Below are positions 1-7,107 of a stretch of DNA of 10,594 nucleotides, piece after piece. Source of the stretch: Burkholderiaceae bacterium (GTDB lineage Bacteria; Pseudomonadota; Gammaproteobacteria; Burkholderiales; Burkholderiaceae); assembly GCA_947371415.1 (NCBI GenBank), contig CANBPJ010000058.1:1-10594 (forward strand), read 5' to 3'. The notes beneath the pieces are model-generated. The model did not search any database and was not told the origin of the DNA. It worked only from the letters and a program-made list of their open reading frames with translations. The position numbers and the translations under genes are program-made. Position 1 is the stretch's first letter. Each line of letters starts with the position of its first letter.

Positions 1-1340
1 ATGATGTCCTTACTGCGATCCTTCATCTTCACATAGCCATCGGGATTCATTACCGCCAGGTCACCCGAATGGAACCAACCACCCTCAAATGCCTCTTTGG
101 TTGCTTTTTCATTCTTGAGATAGCCCTTCATGGCGATGTTGCCTTTAAACATAATCTCACCCATGGTCTCACCATCAGCAGGAACGGGCTCAAGGCTCTC
201 GGGATCCAGCACAGCTATCGCCTGCTGCATGTGGTATCGAACACCTTGACGTGCATTGAGACGGGCTCTCTCACCAATATCAAAGTCATTCCACTCATCT
301 TGCTTCACGCAGACCGCTGCAGGCCCGTAGACCTCCGTTAAACCATAAACGTGCGTTAAATCAAAACCTAGCTTTTCCATGCCCTCGATGATCGATGCCG
401 GAGGAGCAGCGCCTGCGATCAAGCCTTTCACACCAACAGGAACGCCTTCTTTTAATTCATCGGGAGCGTTGACTAATAAGTTATGCACGATTGGAGCAGC
501 GCAGTAATGCGTAACACCATGATCTTTAATTGCAGCAAAAATATGTTGCGCGTCGACTCTACGCAAGCAAACATTAATACCCGCGCGCGCCGCTATCGTC
601 CATGGAAAGCACCAGCCATTGCAATGGAACATGGGGAGCGTCCAAAGATAGATTGGATGTTTATTGATATCCCAATCCAAAATATTAGACACTGCGTTAA
701 TCGCTGCGCCACGATGGTGATACACCACCCCTTTTGGATTACCCGTAGTGCCAGAGGTGTAGTTCAAGCAAATGGCTTGCCACTCATCCGCCGGGACCTG
801 CCAAGCAAACTGAGGATCCCCTTCGGCTAAGAGTTTTTCATAAGTGAGCTTGCCGAGCTTTTCACCAGGAACATTAAACTCCGTTTCCTCAACATCAACC
901 ACCAAGAACTCTCGACCACTCTCTTTCTTAGCGATCTCAAGTGCCGTTTTCATCACCCCAGAAAACTCTGGATCCACCATGACAACTTTAGCCTCACCAT
1001 GATTTAACATGAATGCAATCGATTCCGGGTCCAGGCGAGTATTCAAAGCATTGAGCACTGCTCCAGCCATCGGTATACCAAAATGCGCCTCAACCATCGG
1101 CGGTGTATTTGGCAACATCACAGCAACCGTATCGCCCAGTCCAATGCCATGCTTTTGTAGAGCACTCGCTAAGCGTCGGCAGCGCTCATAAGTCTGACCC
1201 CAAGTCTGACGAAAATTACCATGAACAATAGCCAGGCGCTCTGGGTAAACTTCTGCCGATCGCTCAAGAAATAATAGCGGGGTAATCGGAGTAAAGTTTG
1301 CTGGGTTGCGCTCTAAACCCTGTTCAAAAATATTAGCCAT
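1..1340 (-). CDS. AMP-forming acyl-CoA synthetase, C-terminus cut off by window edge
   Basis: Adenylate-forming acid:CoA ligase that activates a carboxylic acid with ATP to an acyl-AMP and then to an acyl-CoA, probably in the cytoplasm. The reading frame is open from ATG at 1340 to the window edge (446 complete codons). The family is usually about 540-550 residues, so roughly the last 100, the small C-terminal lid domain with the A10 catalytic lysine, lie outside. Visible motifs are the P-loop YTSGTTGNPKG (residues 194-204), the substrate-pocket motif MFHCNGWCFPW, the A5 motif YGLTE, and the A7 region WFHSGDL followed by DGYVKMKDRSKD. The FHCNGW motif is typical of the short/medium-chain branch that includes DmdB-like and plant AAE-type ligases. 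The substrate cannot be read from sequence. The start is supported by AAGGA four bases upstream of the ATG. It lies 49 bp downstream of the deacetylase gene on the same strand, with no terminator between, so the two are probably co-transcribed. Confidence 0.93.
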   Translation of the reverse strand, partial: MANIFEQGLERNPANFTPITPLLFLERSAEVYPERLAIVHGNFRQTWGQTYERCRRLASALQKHGIGLGDTVAVMLPNTPPMVEAHFGIPMAGAVLNALNTRLDPESIAFMLNHGEAKVVMVDPEFSGVMKTALEIAKKESGREFLVVDVEETEFNVPGEKLGKLTYEKLLAEGDPQFAWQVPADEWQAICLNYTSGTTGNPKGVVYHHRGAAINAVSNILDWDINKHPIYLWTLPMFHCNGWCFPWTIAARAGINVCLRRVDAQHIFAAIKDHGVTHYCAAPIVHNLLVNAPDELKEGVPVGVKGLIAGAAPPASIIEGMEKLGFDLTHVYGLTEVYGPAAVCVKQDEWNDFDIGERARLNARQGVRYHMQQAIAVLDPESLEPVPADGETMGEIMFKGNIAMKGYLKNEKATKEAFEGGWFHSGDLAVMNPDGYVKMKDRSKDI

Positions 1341-1344
1341 GCGT

Positions 1345-1349
1345 TCCTT
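1345..1349 (-). promoter_or_regulatory. Ribosome binding site of the acyl-CoA synthetase gene
   Basis: AAGGA followed by a four-base spacer (ACGC) and ATG at 1340. This fixes the start of the truncated acyl-CoA synthetase gene and agrees with the usual N-terminus of the family. Confidence 0.7.
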
Positions 1350-1389
1350 GGGGATTGATCTTTCGTTAAATCTGAATTTCTAATGAGGT

Positions 1390-2310
1390 TTAGATATCGG
1401 CAAGGGCTTTGACGTGTGCCACCACGCTCCGGCCTAAAGCGGATAGGTTATAACCACCCTCCAGGCAACTAACGATGCGGCTCTGGGCATACTGATTAGC
1501 TACTTCTTTTAGCTTTTTGGTGATCCAGGCGTAGTCATCTTCAACCAATCCCATTTGCCCCAAGTCATCTTCACGATGCGCATCAAATCCTGCAGAAATA
1601 ATGATGAGCTCCGGCTCAAAATCGTGCAAACGCGGTAACCACCGCTCTTCCACTATGGACCGCACTACATCCCCTCGTGTTGACGCAGGAAGTGGCACGT
1701 TCACCATATTATTTGCCCCATCCAATCCACTATATGGATAAAAGGGATGCTGAAAGAAACTACACATCAATACATTGGGATCGTTAAAGAATGCAGCCTC
1801 AGTCCCATTGCCGTGATGCACATCAAAATCGATAATGGCGACACGCTCAATACCGTAGGTTTCTATTGCATAACGCGCAGCAACGGCGACGTTGTCAAAT
1901 ACGCAAAAACCCATAGAGCGGGTTGGCTCAGCGTGATGCCCTGGCGGACGAATGGCACAAAATACATTCTCAACCTCGCCTTTCATTACGGCATCTACGC
2001 CAGCAATAGCAGCGCCCGCTGCACGCAGAGCGGCGCTCCAAGTATGGGGGTTCATAATCGTGTCACCATCGAGCATGAAGTAGCCGCTGGCTGGTGAGCG
2101 CTCTTTAACAAAGGCAATATGATCTGGGCTATGGACCAGCTCTAATTGCTCCTCAGTTGCCAATGGCGCATCTAGATGATGCAGAAAGCGGTCAACACCA
2201 CTTCTAATTAACTGATCATTGATTGCCTGAATGCGCTCTGGGCACTCGGGATGATGGCTACCCATCTCGTGTTTTAGAAAATCGGGATGAGTTATGTATC
2301 CTGTAGTCAT
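1390..2310 (-). CDS. HDAC/AcuC superfamily deacetylase
   Basis: Zinc-dependent amidohydrolase of the arginase/deacetylase fold, 306 residues, the usual size for bacterial class II-like HDACs. Signature segments in order are SHHPECPER (18-26), RPPGHHAE (121-128, the His-His charge-relay pair H125/H126), DFDVHHGNGT (161-170), SAGFDAH (239-245) and EGGYN (284-288). By alignment to HDAC8, the zinc ligands are D163, H165 and D243, and Y287 is the transition-state tyrosine. All catalytic residues are present, so the enzyme should be active. Substrates in this superfamily include acetyl-lysine in proteins (AcuC, LdaA), acetylpolyamines and other small amides. Sequence alone does not decide between them. 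The adjacent acyl-CoA synthetase, 49 bp downstream on the same strand, favours a protein deacylase, but this is inference. There is no signal peptide, so it is cytoplasmic. AAGGA lies nine bases before the ATG. The gene is divergent from mltB. Confidence 0.92.
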   Translation of the reverse strand: MTTGYITHPDFLKHEMGSHHPECPERIQAINDQLIRSGVDRFLHHLDAPLATEEQLELVHSPDHIAFVKERSPASGYFMLDGDTIMNPHTWSAALRAAGAAIAGVDAVMKGEVENVFCAIRPPGHHAEPTRSMGFCVFDNVAVAARYAIETYGIERVAIIDFDVHHGNGTEAAFFNDPNVLMCSFFQHPFYPYSGLDGANNMVNVPLPASTRGDVVRSIVEERWLPRLHDFEPELIIISAGFDAHREDDLGQMGLVEDDYAWITKKLKEVANQYAQSRIVSCLEGGYNLSALGRSVVAHVKALADI

Positions 2311-2322
2311 TATTGGAAATCC

Positions 2323-2350
2323 TTAATAGCAAAGCTGTAATTTTTATAAT
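2323..2350 (+). promoter_or_regulatory. Candidate sigma-70 promoter for mltB
   Basis: A perfect TATAAT at 2345-2350 is preceded, after a 16-bp spacer, by TTAATA (2323-2328, four of six matches to TTGACA). Transcription would begin near 2357, giving a leader of about 37 nt before the mltB ATG at 2394. The 83-bp region between the divergent deacetylase and mltB genes is strongly AT-rich. The weak -35 overlaps the AAGGA ribosome binding site of the deacetylase gene on the other strand (2320-2324). I found no convincing promoter in the opposite direction. This is a motif reading only. Confidence 0.45.
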
Positions 2351-2393
2351 TTAATAAATCCTGCCAACACCTCAAAAATCCATTTCCTGATCC

Positions 2394-3656
2394 ATGAATT
2401 TTCGCGTCTCCTACCTCACTTCAACACTATTCGTAGCGCTATTGCTAGGCGCCTGCTCCAGCACCCCAACTCAACAAGCTAGCCCTACAGAGACTATCGT
2501 AAACCAGCCCGAGGATGCCGCCACAGAAGCCCGTTTTAGTCAGAATCTGAGTCAATTAATGACCCAAATAGCTCAAACCCAAGGCATTCCGCTCTCAACA
2601 CTTGAGATGGGCTTTGCGGATGCTAAAACAATTCCATCGATTCGAAAATTGGTGTTACCCCCATCGGGCAGCTTTAAGAAAAACTGGGTCGCGTATCGCA
2701 AGCGCTTTATTGAGCCAATTCGACTTAAGGCAGGAGCTGCCTTTTGGGAACAAAACCAGGCATTCCTCAGCAAGGTTGAGCAGGATTCTGGGGTACCAGC
2801 CGAGGTCATTGTGGCTATTATTGGCATTGAAACCATCTACGGGCGTCAAACTGGGAACTTTCGAGTAAAGGATGTGCTTTCGACTCTCGCCTTTAGTTAC
2901 CCAGATACCCCCAATAAAGCGAGTCGTGAACAGCTCTTTAAGGATCAGCTAAAAGAGCTCATCCTCTTATGCTGGTCGGAAGGCGGCGGGAATTTACCAG
3001 CCAAAAATAGCATTCAAGGCGTCAGCTCAGCCCGTTTTAATGCTTGCCTGAATCAAAATAGCTCCTATGCTGGCGCCATCGGATTGCCGCAGTTCATGCC
3101 GAGCAGCATTCGTAGTTTTGCTGTCGATGGGGATGGAGATGGTCGGATAGACCTCAAACAAAGCCCTAAAGATGCTATCGCCAGCGTTGCTAACTTCATG
3201 AAAAAGCACGGCTGGCAGCCGGGCATGCCAATTTACTTCCCCGTTCAAGATGTAGCAATCGGCGAAGTAAAGGCAATGGCGGATGGCGAGCCTCAACTGA
3301 AGTACACAGTTCAAGAGTTGATAGAAAAACAGATTTTGACTAAAGCTCAAGGCGATCTTCAGGCTGGTGGCGTTGAGCCCCAAAGCAAAGCGCTCATTGT
3401 TGACCTTCCCTACCCCGATAAGGATGGGAATGATCAGGTGCACTATGTAGTGGGTCTCAATAACTTCCTAACGATTGTGCAATACAACCGCAGCTATTTT
3501 TATGCACAAAGTGTTGCGGAATTCGCAGAGGCCTTGGGATATAAAAACCAAAGTGTGGTGCCGGCCAAAGTTAACAACAAAGAAGTCAAGTCAAGTGAGC
3601 CAGCAAAAGCCAAACCCAAGAAAACTACCAACAAGAAAAAGCCTAAGCATACTTAA
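2394..3656 (+). CDS. mltB: Membrane-bound lytic murein transglycosylase B (lipoprotein)
   Basis: Cleaves the MurNAc-GlcNAc bond of peptidoglycan non-hydrolytically, leaving 1,6-anhydro-MurNAc ends. It acts in the periplasm, anchored to the outer membrane. The N-terminus is a lipoprotein signal with lipobox L18-G19-A20-C21, and residues S22-S23 after the cysteine suit outer-membrane sorting. The catalytic glutamate is E146 in IGIETIYG, matching E162 of E. coli Slt35. GAIGLPQFMPSSIR (227-240) is the second family signature, and DGDGDGRIDL (245-254) is the EF-hand-like loop known from Slt35. Two things are unlike the E. coli protein: an insertion of roughly 20-25 residues just before GAIGLPQFMP with cysteines at 193 and 218, and a lysine-rich tail (about 394-420). 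The protein is 420 residues, against about 360 in E. coli. No strong Shine-Dalgarno precedes the ATG, but the signal peptide starts cleanly there. It converges on cysM with 20 bp between stops. Confidence 0.95.
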   Translation: MNFRVSYLTSTLFVALLLGACSSTPTQQASPTETIVNQPEDAATEARFSQNLSQLMTQIAQTQGIPLSTLEMGFADAKTIPSIRKLVLPPSGSFKKNWVAYRKRFIEPIRLKAGAAFWEQNQAFLSKVEQDSGVPAEVIVAIIGIETIYGRQTGNFRVKDVLSTLAFSYPDTPNKASREQLFKDQLKELILLCWSEGGGNLPAKNSIQGVSSARFNACLNQNSSYAGAIGLPQFMPSSIRSFAVDGDGDGRIDLKQSPKDAIASVANFMKKHGWQPGMPIYFPVQDVAIGEVKAMADGEPQLKYTVQELIEKQILTKAQGDLQAGGVEPQSKALIVDLPYPDKDGNDQVHYVVGLNNFLTIVQYNRSYFYAQSVAEFAEALGYKNQSVVPAKVNNKEVKSSEPAKAKPKKTTNKKKPKHT

Positions 3657-3676
3657 ATTGCTGCAAGCTGCATTCT

Positions 3677-4588
3677 TTATGCCGGAAAGACTCCGGTAGA
3701 GAGATAGCGGTCACCGCGGTCGCAAACAATAAATACAATCGTAGCGTTTTCTACTTGGCGGGCAATTCGCAAGGCAACTACCAAGGCGCCGCCAGCAGAG
3801 ATCCCACAGAAGATACCCTCTTCCGCAGCCAGCCTGCGGGCCATTTCTTCGGCATCCGCCTGACTAACGTACTCAATACGATCGACCTTGTCGCCTTGAT
3901 AAATCTTCGGGAGATACTCTGGAGCCCACTTACGAATACCGGGGATCTGCGAACCATCCTCTGGTTGTGCGCCAATAATCTGAATATTGGGATTCATGGA
4001 CTTCAAATAAGTGGAGACTCCAGTAATCGTTCCGGTAGTTCCCATTGCTGAAATAAAGTGAGTCACCTGTCCATCGGTATCGCGCCAGATTTCTGGTCCA
4101 GTGGTCTCAATATGAGCACGAGGGTTATCTGGATTGGCAAATTGGTCAAGCAATCTCCCGCGACCTTCTTTTTGCAACTGCAATGCATAGTCACGCGCAA
4201 ATTCCATGCCGCCAGAAGCTGCCGTCAGAATTAACTCTGCCCCATATGCAGCCATACTTTGTCTGCGCTCAATACTTTGATTTTCAGGCATGACTAAAAC
4301 CATCTTGTAACCCAACATGGCTGCGGTCATAGCTAATGCAATACCAGTGTTACCACTAGTAGCCTCAATGAGGGTGTCGCCCGGTTTAATTTCGCCACGC
4401 TCTTGGGCGCGCAGAATCATCGACAGCGCAGGCCGGTCTTTCACCGACCCCGCTGGATTATTACCCTCTAATTTTCCTAAGATCAGATTATTTTTGGAAT
4501 CGTTTTCAGCGCCAGGAATGCGTTGTAAGCGAACCAAGGGTGTATTACCCACGGTCTGTGAAATAGTTAAATAAGAGGGTGTGTTCAT
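3677..4588 (-). CDS. cysM: Cysteine synthase B (O-acetylserine sulfhydrylase)
   Basis: PLP-dependent beta-replacement enzyme that makes cysteine (or S-sulfocysteine from thiosulfate) from O-acetylserine and a sulfur donor in the cytoplasm. It has 303 residues, normal for CysM. The PLP lysine is K50 in GNNPAGSVKDR, the substrate loop is TSGNTG (77-82), and the phosphate-binding loop is GTTGT (183-187). S264 in GISAGG is the pyridine-nitrogen contact. GSQIPGIRKW (212-221) and the C-terminal CDRGDRYLSTGVF distinguish CysM from CysK, which has a different loop at the first position. The gene is 41 bp downstream of comEA and on the same strand. The Shine-Dalgarno is poor, but a very short frame ends in an ATGA overlap with this ATG (see findings). 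No terminator could be seen in the 20 bp before the convergent mltB stop. Confidence 0.95.
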   Translation of the reverse strand: MNTPSYLTISQTVGNTPLVRLQRIPGAENDSKNNLILGKLEGNNPAGSVKDRPALSMILRAQERGEIKPGDTLIEATSGNTGIALAMTAAMLGYKMVLVMPENQSIERRQSMAAYGAELILTAASGGMEFARDYALQLQKEGRGRLLDQFANPDNPRAHIETTGPEIWRDTDGQVTHFISAMGTTGTITGVSTYLKSMNPNIQIIGAQPEDGSQIPGIRKWAPEYLPKIYQGDKVDRIEYVSQADAEEMARRLAAEEGIFCGISAGGALVVALRIARQVENATIVFIVCDRGDRYLSTGVFPA

Positions 4589-4629
4589 GAAACCATTTTA
4601 GCCATAAGCCAAGCTAGACGTAAAAGGGC

Positions 4630-5025
4630 TTAATTTCGGCGCGTTGGCCCCGTGCGATCCGGATTATTGCGAGAGCCGCTTTGACTACGCGAACCGCGTC
4701 TGCCAGAGCCGGAACCCTCCTTATTGGTGCGGCCATGTGGCTCACGAAAAGAACTGGGGGCTTCAATAGTTAAACCGTTATCCACCATCTTTTCCACCGA
4801 TTTCATACCAATGCCGCGTACCCGCTTTTGCAAATCATTTGCATCCTGAAAATGCCCGCCATCTAAACGCTCGGCAATAATGGTTTTTGCTTTAGAGGGG
4901 CCGATACCCTTGATACTCTCCAACTCAGATTGGGTGGCGGTATTGACGTTAATCGGAGCAGCAGCAGCCAACCCCGAAACTGCAAGCAATACTGAAAATG
5001 CTAAAGACTTTAATAATTGATTCAT
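4630..5025 (-). CDS. comEA: ComEA-like secreted helix-hairpin-helix DNA-binding protein
   Basis: Small periplasmic DNA-binding protein of the ComEA family, which in naturally competent bacteria binds incoming double-stranded DNA and ratchets it into the periplasm. Starting at ATG 5025 gives 131 residues, supported by GGAG with a five-base spacer. The longer frame from 5055 would start inside a terminator and put ten charged residues before the signal peptide. Residues 1-22 form a signal peptide with AAA just before the likely cleavage site. The body has INVNTA, then two helix-hairpin-helix motifs with hairpins GIGPSKA (about 40-46) and GIGMKSV (about 71-77). After about residue 90 comes a 41-residue low-complexity tail rich in R, G, S, N and T, with ten basic and three acidic residues. 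It follows hldD behind a terminator and precedes cysM by 41 bp. A role in transformation is inferred from the family, since no other competence gene is in the window. Confidence 0.88.
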   Translation of the reverse strand: MNQLLKSLAFSVLLAVSGLAAAAPINVNTATQSELESIKGIGPSKAKTIIAERLDGGHFQDANDLQKRVRGIGMKSVEKMVDNGLTIEAPSSFREPHGRTNKEGSGSGRRGSRSQSGSRNNPDRTGPTRRN

Positions 5026-5030
5026 TCGAT

Positions 5031-5034
5031 CTCC
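5031..5034 (-). promoter_or_regulatory. Ribosome binding site deciding the comEA start
   Basis: GGAG followed by ATCGA and then ATG at 5025. It decides in favour of this start over an upstream in-frame ATG at 5055, which has no such site and lies within the preceding terminator hairpin. Confidence 0.75.
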
Positions 5035-5044
5035 ATCAGTTAAT

Positions 5045-5076
5045 AAAAAATCCACTCACACAGTGTGCAAGTGGAT
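5045..5076 (-). terminator. Intrinsic terminator after hldD
   Basis: On the minus strand, ATCCACT (5076-5070) pairs with AGTGGAT (5056-5050). A short second helix (CAC with GTG) can form inside across a small internal loop. The right arm runs straight into six T residues (5050-5045). The hairpin lies between the hldD stop (5123) and the comEA start (5025), so it should end the ugd-rfaE1-hldD transcript. Only 19 nt separate the T run from the comEA ATG. Confidence 0.75.
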
Positions 5077-5122
5077 CAGTTACAACGAATGGAAATCCAG
5101 TCTGTTGACTATTTTTTTAGGT

Positions 5123-6142
5123 CTAGAGCGGGCTTGCCAAGAAATCAGCATTAGCTGATAGCCAGTCAATATAACGACTGACGCCCTGCTCAACATTGAG
5201 GAAGGGTTCTGTATAACCAGCAGCACGCAACTTTGTTAAATCAGCCTGGGTAAAACACTGGTACTTGCCCTTGAGCGCCTCTGGAAATGGAATGTACTCA
5301 ATTGCTTTCTCTTTCACTAATTCTTCTAGGCTAGCTGGATTAGCTTTATCGATTTTGCGCATCGCATTAGCCACTGCATGTGCCACATCGTTAAATGGTT
5401 GTGCGCGACCGCTGCCAAGATTAAAGATTCCACTGATTTCTGGATGATCCAAGAAAAAGAGGTTTACTTTCACCACATCTTCAACGGAGACAAAGTCACG
5501 ACTTTGCTCGCCAGGACCGTAGCCACCATACTCACCGAAGAGCTTGACCTTGCCGTTAGCTTTGTACTGGTGGTATTGATGAAAAGCCACTGAAGCCATG
5601 CGGCCTTTGTGAGATTCGCGAGGTCCATATACATTGAAATAGCGAAAGCCAACTACTTGCGCGGTATTTGCACTTTCAGCAAAGCGCTTACGCATGACTT
5701 GATCAAATAAGAACTTCGAGTAGCCATAGATATTTAACGGCTTCTCATGCTCACGGCTCTCAATGAACACATCAGAGCCACCATAGGTTGCGGCAGAAGA
5801 TGCATAGAGTAATTGCACCTTTTGATCGGTACAGATATCGAGCAAATCCATGGTGTAGCGGAAATTATTCGCCATCATAAAGATGCCGTCCGTTTCCATA
5901 GTGTCGGAGCAAGCCCCTTCATGAAATACTGCTTTCACCTTACCAAAACGACCACTTCTAAACGCCTCTAGAAACTCATCCTTATCGAGGTAATCAATGA
6001 TGTCTAGGTCGGCCAAATTCCGATATTTATCCGCTGGACGTAAATCATCAACAGCAATAATATTTTTCTCACCACGCTCATTGAGCGCCTGAACAATATT
6101 GGCACCGATAAATCCAGCAGCGCCAGTAACGATAATGGTCAT
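5123..6142 (-). CDS. hldD: ADP-L-glycero-D-manno-heptose 6-epimerase
   Basis: Converts ADP-D-glycero-D-manno-heptose to the L-glycero form, the activated heptose used for the inner core of lipopolysaccharide, in the cytoplasm. It is an extended short-chain dehydrogenase/reductase with the NADP-binding motif GAAGFIG (7-13), YASSAATYG (113-121) containing S116, catalytic YGYSK (139-143), and FRYFNVYGPRESHKG (167-180), in which K179 matches the second catalytic lysine of the E. coli enzyme. HEGACS, SRDFV and FTQADL are also family-typical. At 339 residues it is slightly longer than E. coli HldD (310). The extra residues fall near 205-212 and 262-278, away from the catalytic motifs. Its ATG overlaps the rfaE1 stop by four bases (ATGA), so translation is probably coupled. 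A terminator follows about 50 bp downstream. Confidence 0.97.
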   Translation of the reverse strand: MTIIVTGAAGFIGANIVQALNERGEKNIIAVDDLRPADKYRNLADLDIIDYLDKDEFLEAFRSGRFGKVKAVFHEGACSDTMETDGIFMMANNFRYTMDLLDICTDQKVQLLYASSAATYGGSDVFIESREHEKPLNIYGYSKFLFDQVMRKRFAESANTAQVVGFRYFNVYGPRESHKGRMASVAFHQYHQYKANGKVKLFGEYGGYGPGEQSRDFVSVEDVVKVNLFFLDHPEISGIFNLGSGRAQPFNDVAHAVANAMRKIDKANPASLEELVKEKAIEYIPFPEALKGKYQCFTQADLTKLRAAGYTEPFLNVEQGVSRYIDWLSANADFLASPL

Positions 6143-7068
6143 TGCAATTCCTCAGAAGTAACGGTGGCTGTACCCAGCTTTCCAACCACAATACCACCAG
6201 CGCGATTAGCCAAGGCCATCGCTCTTTCCAGTGGCCACTTGGCTGCCAATGCCACTGCGAGCGTACCAATCACAGTGTCTCCGGCCCCAGACACATCAAA
6301 TACTTCACGCGCCTGCGCCTTAACGTGACTCACTCCAGCATCAGTAAACAAACTCATGCCCTCTTCAGATCGAGTCAACAGCAAGGCCTCTAGATCCAGG
6401 GATCGACGCAAATCTTGCGCCCTCTTAGTTAAATCTTCTTCGCTAGTCCATTGACCAACTACTTGACGTAATTCACTGCGGTTTGGTGTGAGTACGGTTG
6501 CGCCACGATATTTAGCGTAGTCATCACCCTTTGGGTCTACCAGAATCATTTTCTTTTGGGCTCTAGCCTGCTCAATCATCAAAGCAACTTGACCTAGCGC
6601 GCCTTTGCCATAGTCAGACAAAATAACCACATCAGCATCACCGATGAGCTTTTCATAACGCTCCAACTTGTGCGCCAAGGCTGCCTCACTTGGCGCCTCT
6701 TCAAAATCCAAACGAATCAATTGCTGCTGTCTTGCAATCACTCGCAATTTCACAGTAGTAGGTACTTTTGCATCTAGCTCAAGCTGGCTATCAACACCAC
6801 TCGATTTGAGCAACTCCGAGACACGCCGACCTGCTTCGTCATCCCCAATCACACCCAAGATAGTCGTTTTTGCACCGAGGGCTGCTACGTTACGAGCTAC
6901 GTTAGCAGCACCACCCAAGCGCTCATCAATCTTACCCACTTGAACCACCGGAACTGGGGCCTCAGGAGAAATCCGATTTGTATCGCCAAACCAATATCGA
7001 TCGAGCATGACATCGCCCACCACCAATAAGCGGGCTTTAGAAAATTGTTCTCGGTTAGCTTTTTCCAC
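6139..7068 (-). CDS. rfaE1: D-glycero-beta-D-manno-heptose 7-phosphate kinase (single-domain RfaE1)
   Basis: Phosphorylates heptose-7-phosphate at C1 to the 1,7-bisphosphate with ATP, an early step of ADP-heptose synthesis in the cytoplasm. It is a PfkB/ribokinase-fold protein of 309 residues with GDVMLDRYWFG near the N-terminus, LGGAANVARN (51-60), DPKG (178-181), LTPNRSEL (193-200), and the signature DVSGAGDTV (258-266) with catalytic base D264. It ends at the kinase boundary (GKLGTATVTSEEL). The adenylyltransferase domain fused to it in E. coli HldE is absent, so a separate RfaE2/HldC must be encoded elsewhere. The start codon is GTG, with an in-frame TAG three codons upstream and no in-frame ATG before residue 21. 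GAGAG sits 11 nt upstream, a distant and weak ribosome site. It is 39 bp downstream of ugd and overlaps hldD by 4 bp. Confidence 0.96.
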   Translation of the reverse strand: MEKANREQFSKARLLVVGDVMLDRYWFGDTNRISPEAPVPVVQVGKIDERLGGAANVARNVAALGAKTTILGVIGDDEAGRRVSELLKSSGVDSQLELDAKVPTTVKLRVIARQQQLIRLDFEEAPSEAALAHKLERYEKLIGDADVVILSDYGKGALGQVALMIEQARAQKKMILVDPKGDDYAKYRGATVLTPNRSELRQVVGQWTSEEDLTKRAQDLRRSLDLEALLLTRSEEGMSLFTDAGVSHVKAQAREVFDVSGAGDTVIGTLAVALAAKWPLERAMALANRAGGIVVGKLGTATVTSEELQ

Positions 7069-7107
7069 GGGGCACTAATCTCTCTAATGGATTTTTTTTA
7101 CTTGCTC

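Noticed and set aside
483..830. Open frame of 115 codons on the plus strand
   Set aside because: It lies entirely antisense to the acyl-CoA synthetase gene, which has strong family motifs across this stretch. The plus-strand translation has no recognisable domain.
2311..2393. Promoter for the deacetylase gene on the minus strand
   Set aside because: The AT-rich stretch offers several -10-like hexamers but none with an acceptable -35 at 16-18 bp.
3027..3443. Open frame of 138 codons on the minus strand
   Set aside because: It is antisense to the mltB catalytic region and its protein shows no family features, so it is a shadow frame.
3654..3720. Possible bidirectional terminator between mltB and cysM
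   Set aside because: The 20-bp gap and the flanking bases show only 4-5 bp inverted repeats without a T run in either direction, too weak to call.
5026..5055. Longer comEA frame starting at ATG 5055
   Set aside because: That start overlaps the hldD terminator hairpin, adds charged residues before the signal peptide and has no ribosome site. ATG 5025 has GGAG at good spacing.
7069..7107. A run of A residues (minus strand) between ugd and rfaE1 as a terminator
   Set aside because: There is no stem before it, and on the transcribed strand the run is A rather than T.
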